This document shows, in pieces, positions 49,297 to 50,867 of a stretch of DNA of 50,867 nucleotides; positions within the stretch are counted from its first letter, which is position 1; each line of letters begins with the position of its first letter. A program made the translations under genes and the position numbers. Location: positions 1-50,867 of the IMG/VR virus record IMGVR_UViG_3300009374_000002. One strand, 5' to 3'. The DNA is from a virus. Under the pieces are notes generated by a model. It worked only from the letters and a program-made list of their open reading frames with translations, was not told the origin of the DNA and searched no databases.

Positions 49297-49511
49297 ACGT
49301 AGAACCCTTGGATATTTCCGTCCGTGAACTGACGAGTGGTTATCAAGATAATGACGAAGATGGCGTTGTAGGTTACGGAGGTAAGTTGGACATCCGACCT
49401 CCTTACCAGCGGGAGTTTATTTACAAGGACAAACAGCGGGATGCTGTTATTAACACGGTCATAAACGATTATCCGCTAAACGTCATGTACTGGGCTGTGC
49501 GTGATATTGAG
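49293..49511 (+). pseudogene. DUF262 (GmrSD/DptF-like) protein, N-terminal fragment
   Basis: About 73 residues, GTG start overlapping the EcoRI-type methylase. LDIRPPYQREFIYKDKQRDAVINTV is the conserved DUF262 start, with the QRE(F/Y) motif shared by GmrS-type nucleotide-hydrolysing subunits of modification-dependent restriction systems and other defence proteins. It breaks off after MYWAVRD, and the frame runs into cytosine-methylase sequence. Loss of the rest implies no activity. Confidence 0.75.
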
Positions 49512-49728
49512 GGACAGCAATCAAGTCTTTGGCAGGAGTTTGGGCGAGCCATTCGGGTACTTCGACCCCGTCTCGTGCTCGTGGAAAACGTACCAGCTCT
49601 CCTTTCTAGAGGGCCTGACCGAGTTCTCGGGGACTTGGCCACGCCGGCCTCTGAAGGGATTAGCAAATGAAGAACACTCTCTACTACGGCGACAACCTCG
49701 AAGTCCTCAAGCTCCACATCCCGGATGA
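49501..49728 (+). CDS. Alternate-frame phage protein fragment (SWKTYQ...FSGTWPR)
   Basis: In the frame one base away from the cytosine-methylase piece, the same bases read VFGRSLGEPFGYFDPVSCSW, then KTYQLSFLEGLTEFSGTWPR. This matches my memory of a phage/metagenome protein family usually found beside cytosine methylases (SWRTSQ...FSGTWPRSGM). The similarity also stops at about 49649. It is a fragment; whether it is translated is unknown. Confidence 0.4.
   Translation: MILRDSNQVFGRSLGEPFGYFDPVSCSWKTYQLSFLEGLTEFSGTWPRRPLKGLANEEHSLLRRQPRSPQAPHPG
49512..49670 (+). pseudogene. DNA cytosine-5 methyltransferase, middle piece
   Basis: In the same frame as the DUF262 fragment: GQQSSLWQEFGRAIRVLRPR, then LVLVENVPALLSRGPDRVLGDLA. 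This is the part of a C5 methylase that follows the PCQ motif, including the ENV motif VI, and it continues the piece at 47686-47943. It ends at about 49648, where unrelated sequence (TPASEGISK) begins. Codon style differs from the N-terminal piece, so it may be from another allele. Confidence 0.75.
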
Positions 49729-50578
49729 GTCAGTCGATTTGATGTACCTAGACCCACCATTTAAATCGAACCAAGATTACAACGTGTTATTTGCTGAGAA
49801 GAATGGTTCTGACTCGGCTGCACAGATACAGGCATTTGAAGACACCTGGCGCTGGGATATGAGTGCTGCAGAGGCCTTTGAAGAGATCGTTGAGGCTGGC
49901 GGAGAAGTATCGCAGGTGATGCAAGCATTCCGGACTTTCCTTGGTTCCAATGATATGCTCGCCTATCTCTCGATGATGGCACCCAGACTCATTGAGCTTC
50001 AGCGAGTGTTAAAGCAGACGGGATCTATCTATCTCCACTGCGATCCGACAGCAAGTCACTATATCAAGGTTATGATGGATGGGATATTCGGACACAAGAA
50101 CTTCAGAAACGAGGTTATCTGGAGACGTACTGGTGCTCACGGAAGAGCAAAGAGATGGGGACCAATTCATGACACCATTCTGTTCTATACAATGTCAAAT
50201 AAGTACACATGGAACAGAGTCTTTGAGGAATATGACCCTGAATACATTGAGAAATTCTATACGAAAAATGATGAGCATGGACAATACGGGCATGTCACAC
50301 TTGATGGACCAGGTATCAGGACTGGTGACTCTGGAAAACCTTGGAGGGAGATTGATCCGACTAAGAAGGGGCGACATTGGGAGGTTCCGCCAGATAGGGC
50401 GCTTCCAGAATGGTTTGAACATCCCGATGGATATTCAAAACTGACCATACAAGAGCGTCTAGATGTCCTTGATGGACAAGGACTTATATACTGGCCGGAG
50501 CGTGGGACTGTTCCTCAATACAAGAGATACTTGGGGGTGTCTGAGGGGGGCAACTCGGGAAAGAGGTTGCGGCGATAG
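49667..50578 (+). pseudogene. Beta-class DNA adenine methyltransferase, N-terminal part (truncated)
   Basis: 303 residues. NTLYYGDNLEVLK, then DLMYLDPPFKSNQDYNVLF (D29PPF32), is motif IV of type III Mod-like enzymes; GSIYLHCDPTASHYIKVMMD and YKRYLGVSEG follow. Family members continue with DVWTDI and a C-terminal FxGSGTT motif. Here the similarity ends at YLGVSEG (base about 50547), followed by a short basic tail and stop. The missing half is not the piece at the left end of the window. Confidence 0.85.
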
Positions 50579-50695
50579 TCCAGAGGAATCGAGAACTCGA
50601 ACGAGAGTAGCCTGACGATCCCGGGGATCGACCTCTGGGCTGAAATCCTCGAGGCGGCTCTCGTCAGGGTCGAAGAATTGGAGATGACCGAATGA
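50579..50695 (+). pseudogene. C-terminal remnant of an unknown protein
   Basis: Immediately after the methylase stop the same frame reads NESSLTIPGIDLWAEILEAALVRVEELEMTE before TGA at 50695. It has no start and looks like the end of another gene whose beginning was lost at the 50548 breakpoint. The ATGA overlap with the next start is phage-like. Confidence 0.4.
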
Positions 50696-50867
50696 CTGAC
50701 CGAGTGCAGGAGATACAGGAACGGGATAACTGGAAAAGGGCGGCGCAATCGTGGCAAAAAGAATGTCACGAAACAAGAGCCAAGTGCGCCAGCATGGAGA
50801 AGGTGGTTGAGGCGGTCAGGCAGGAATGTGCGAATCACGACGCCTTAACAAAGGTGAATACGGACGG
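50692..50867 (+). CDS. Partial small coiled-coil protein
   Basis: ATG at 50692 overlapping the previous stop; 58 codons until the window ends. Helical and charged (VQEIQERDNWKRAAQSWQKE; MEKVVEAVRQEC). It looks like a small phage protein. Not recognised. Confidence 0.5.
   Translation, partial: MTDRVQEIQERDNWKRAAQSWQKECHETRAKCASMEKVVEAVRQECANHDALTKVNTD

Noticed and set aside
1-50867. CRISPR array, diversity-generating retroelement, integrase or transposase
   Set aside because: No spaced direct-repeat array, reverse transcriptase, integrase or transposase motif was found on either strand.
1-50867. The window as one closed circular genome with the two Mod pieces joining across the ends
   Set aside because: The sequence at 50867 is inside a small coiled-coil gene and does not continue into the Mod frame at base 2; the N-terminal Mod piece already ends at 50578.

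Overview
The window is mostly one tailed double-stranded DNA phage genome with an HK97-type head and a long siphovirus-style tail. The evidence is a contiguous plus-strand series: terminase subunits, portal, protease, capsid, connectors, tail tube, frameshifted tail chaperone, tape measure, baseplate and fibre proteins, and lysis genes. These are followed by a replication module and a long run of small early genes. Nearly every gene is on the plus strand, with ATGA or GTGA overlaps and GGAGG-type ribosome sites. The core is GC-rich by eye and often uses ATA for isoleucine. The host cannot be named from the sequence. I see no integrase, excisionase, repressor cassette, tRNA or CRISPR array, so a temperate lifestyle is not supported.

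Layout. 1-985 is the C-terminal part of a type III-like DNA methyltransferase. 986-1824 is non-coding and has an AT-rich dyad. 1825-10655 holds packaging and head genes, interrupted by two sugar-metabolism genes (6084-7615). 10702-14149 holds a small virion-like protein, a glycosyltransferase/TPR/glycosyltransferase fusion and an HPr-kinase-like P-loop protein. 14146-18740 holds head-tail connection and tail tube genes, and a chaperone with a clear -1 frameshift site. 18742-29781 holds the tape measure and three very large tail or adsorption proteins with imported internal segments. 29793-31293 is the lysis cassette. 31586-38906 is replication and recombination: SNF2 helicase, VRR-NUC-like nuclease, a candidate ssDNA-binding protein and a primase-helicase fusion. 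39130-47686 holds early accessory genes, including an amidoligase-like protein and a DUF932-like protein. From 47686 to the end the DNA is a patchwork of methyltransferase fragments: a cytosine methylase cut after its PCQ motif, an EcoRI-type adenine methylase, a truncated DUF262 protein, a second cytosine-methylase piece, and a truncated beta-class adenine methylase.

Most notable points. (1) Four carbohydrate or kinase-like genes lie inside the head gene cluster and could form a virion-glycan or cell-surface modification system. (2) The core is strongly depleted in GATC, while two imported cassettes are full of it. (3) Three early promoters share a -10 region and an unusual AACCAGCAACCAG leader that runs into the ribosome site. 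(4) A second, 47-bp non-coding element occurs twice. (5) The right end is a chain of broken methyltransferase genes, including a 140-bp stretch that reads as recognisable protein in two frames. Parts of the right end and the extreme left end could be assembly chimeras and need read-level confirmation.
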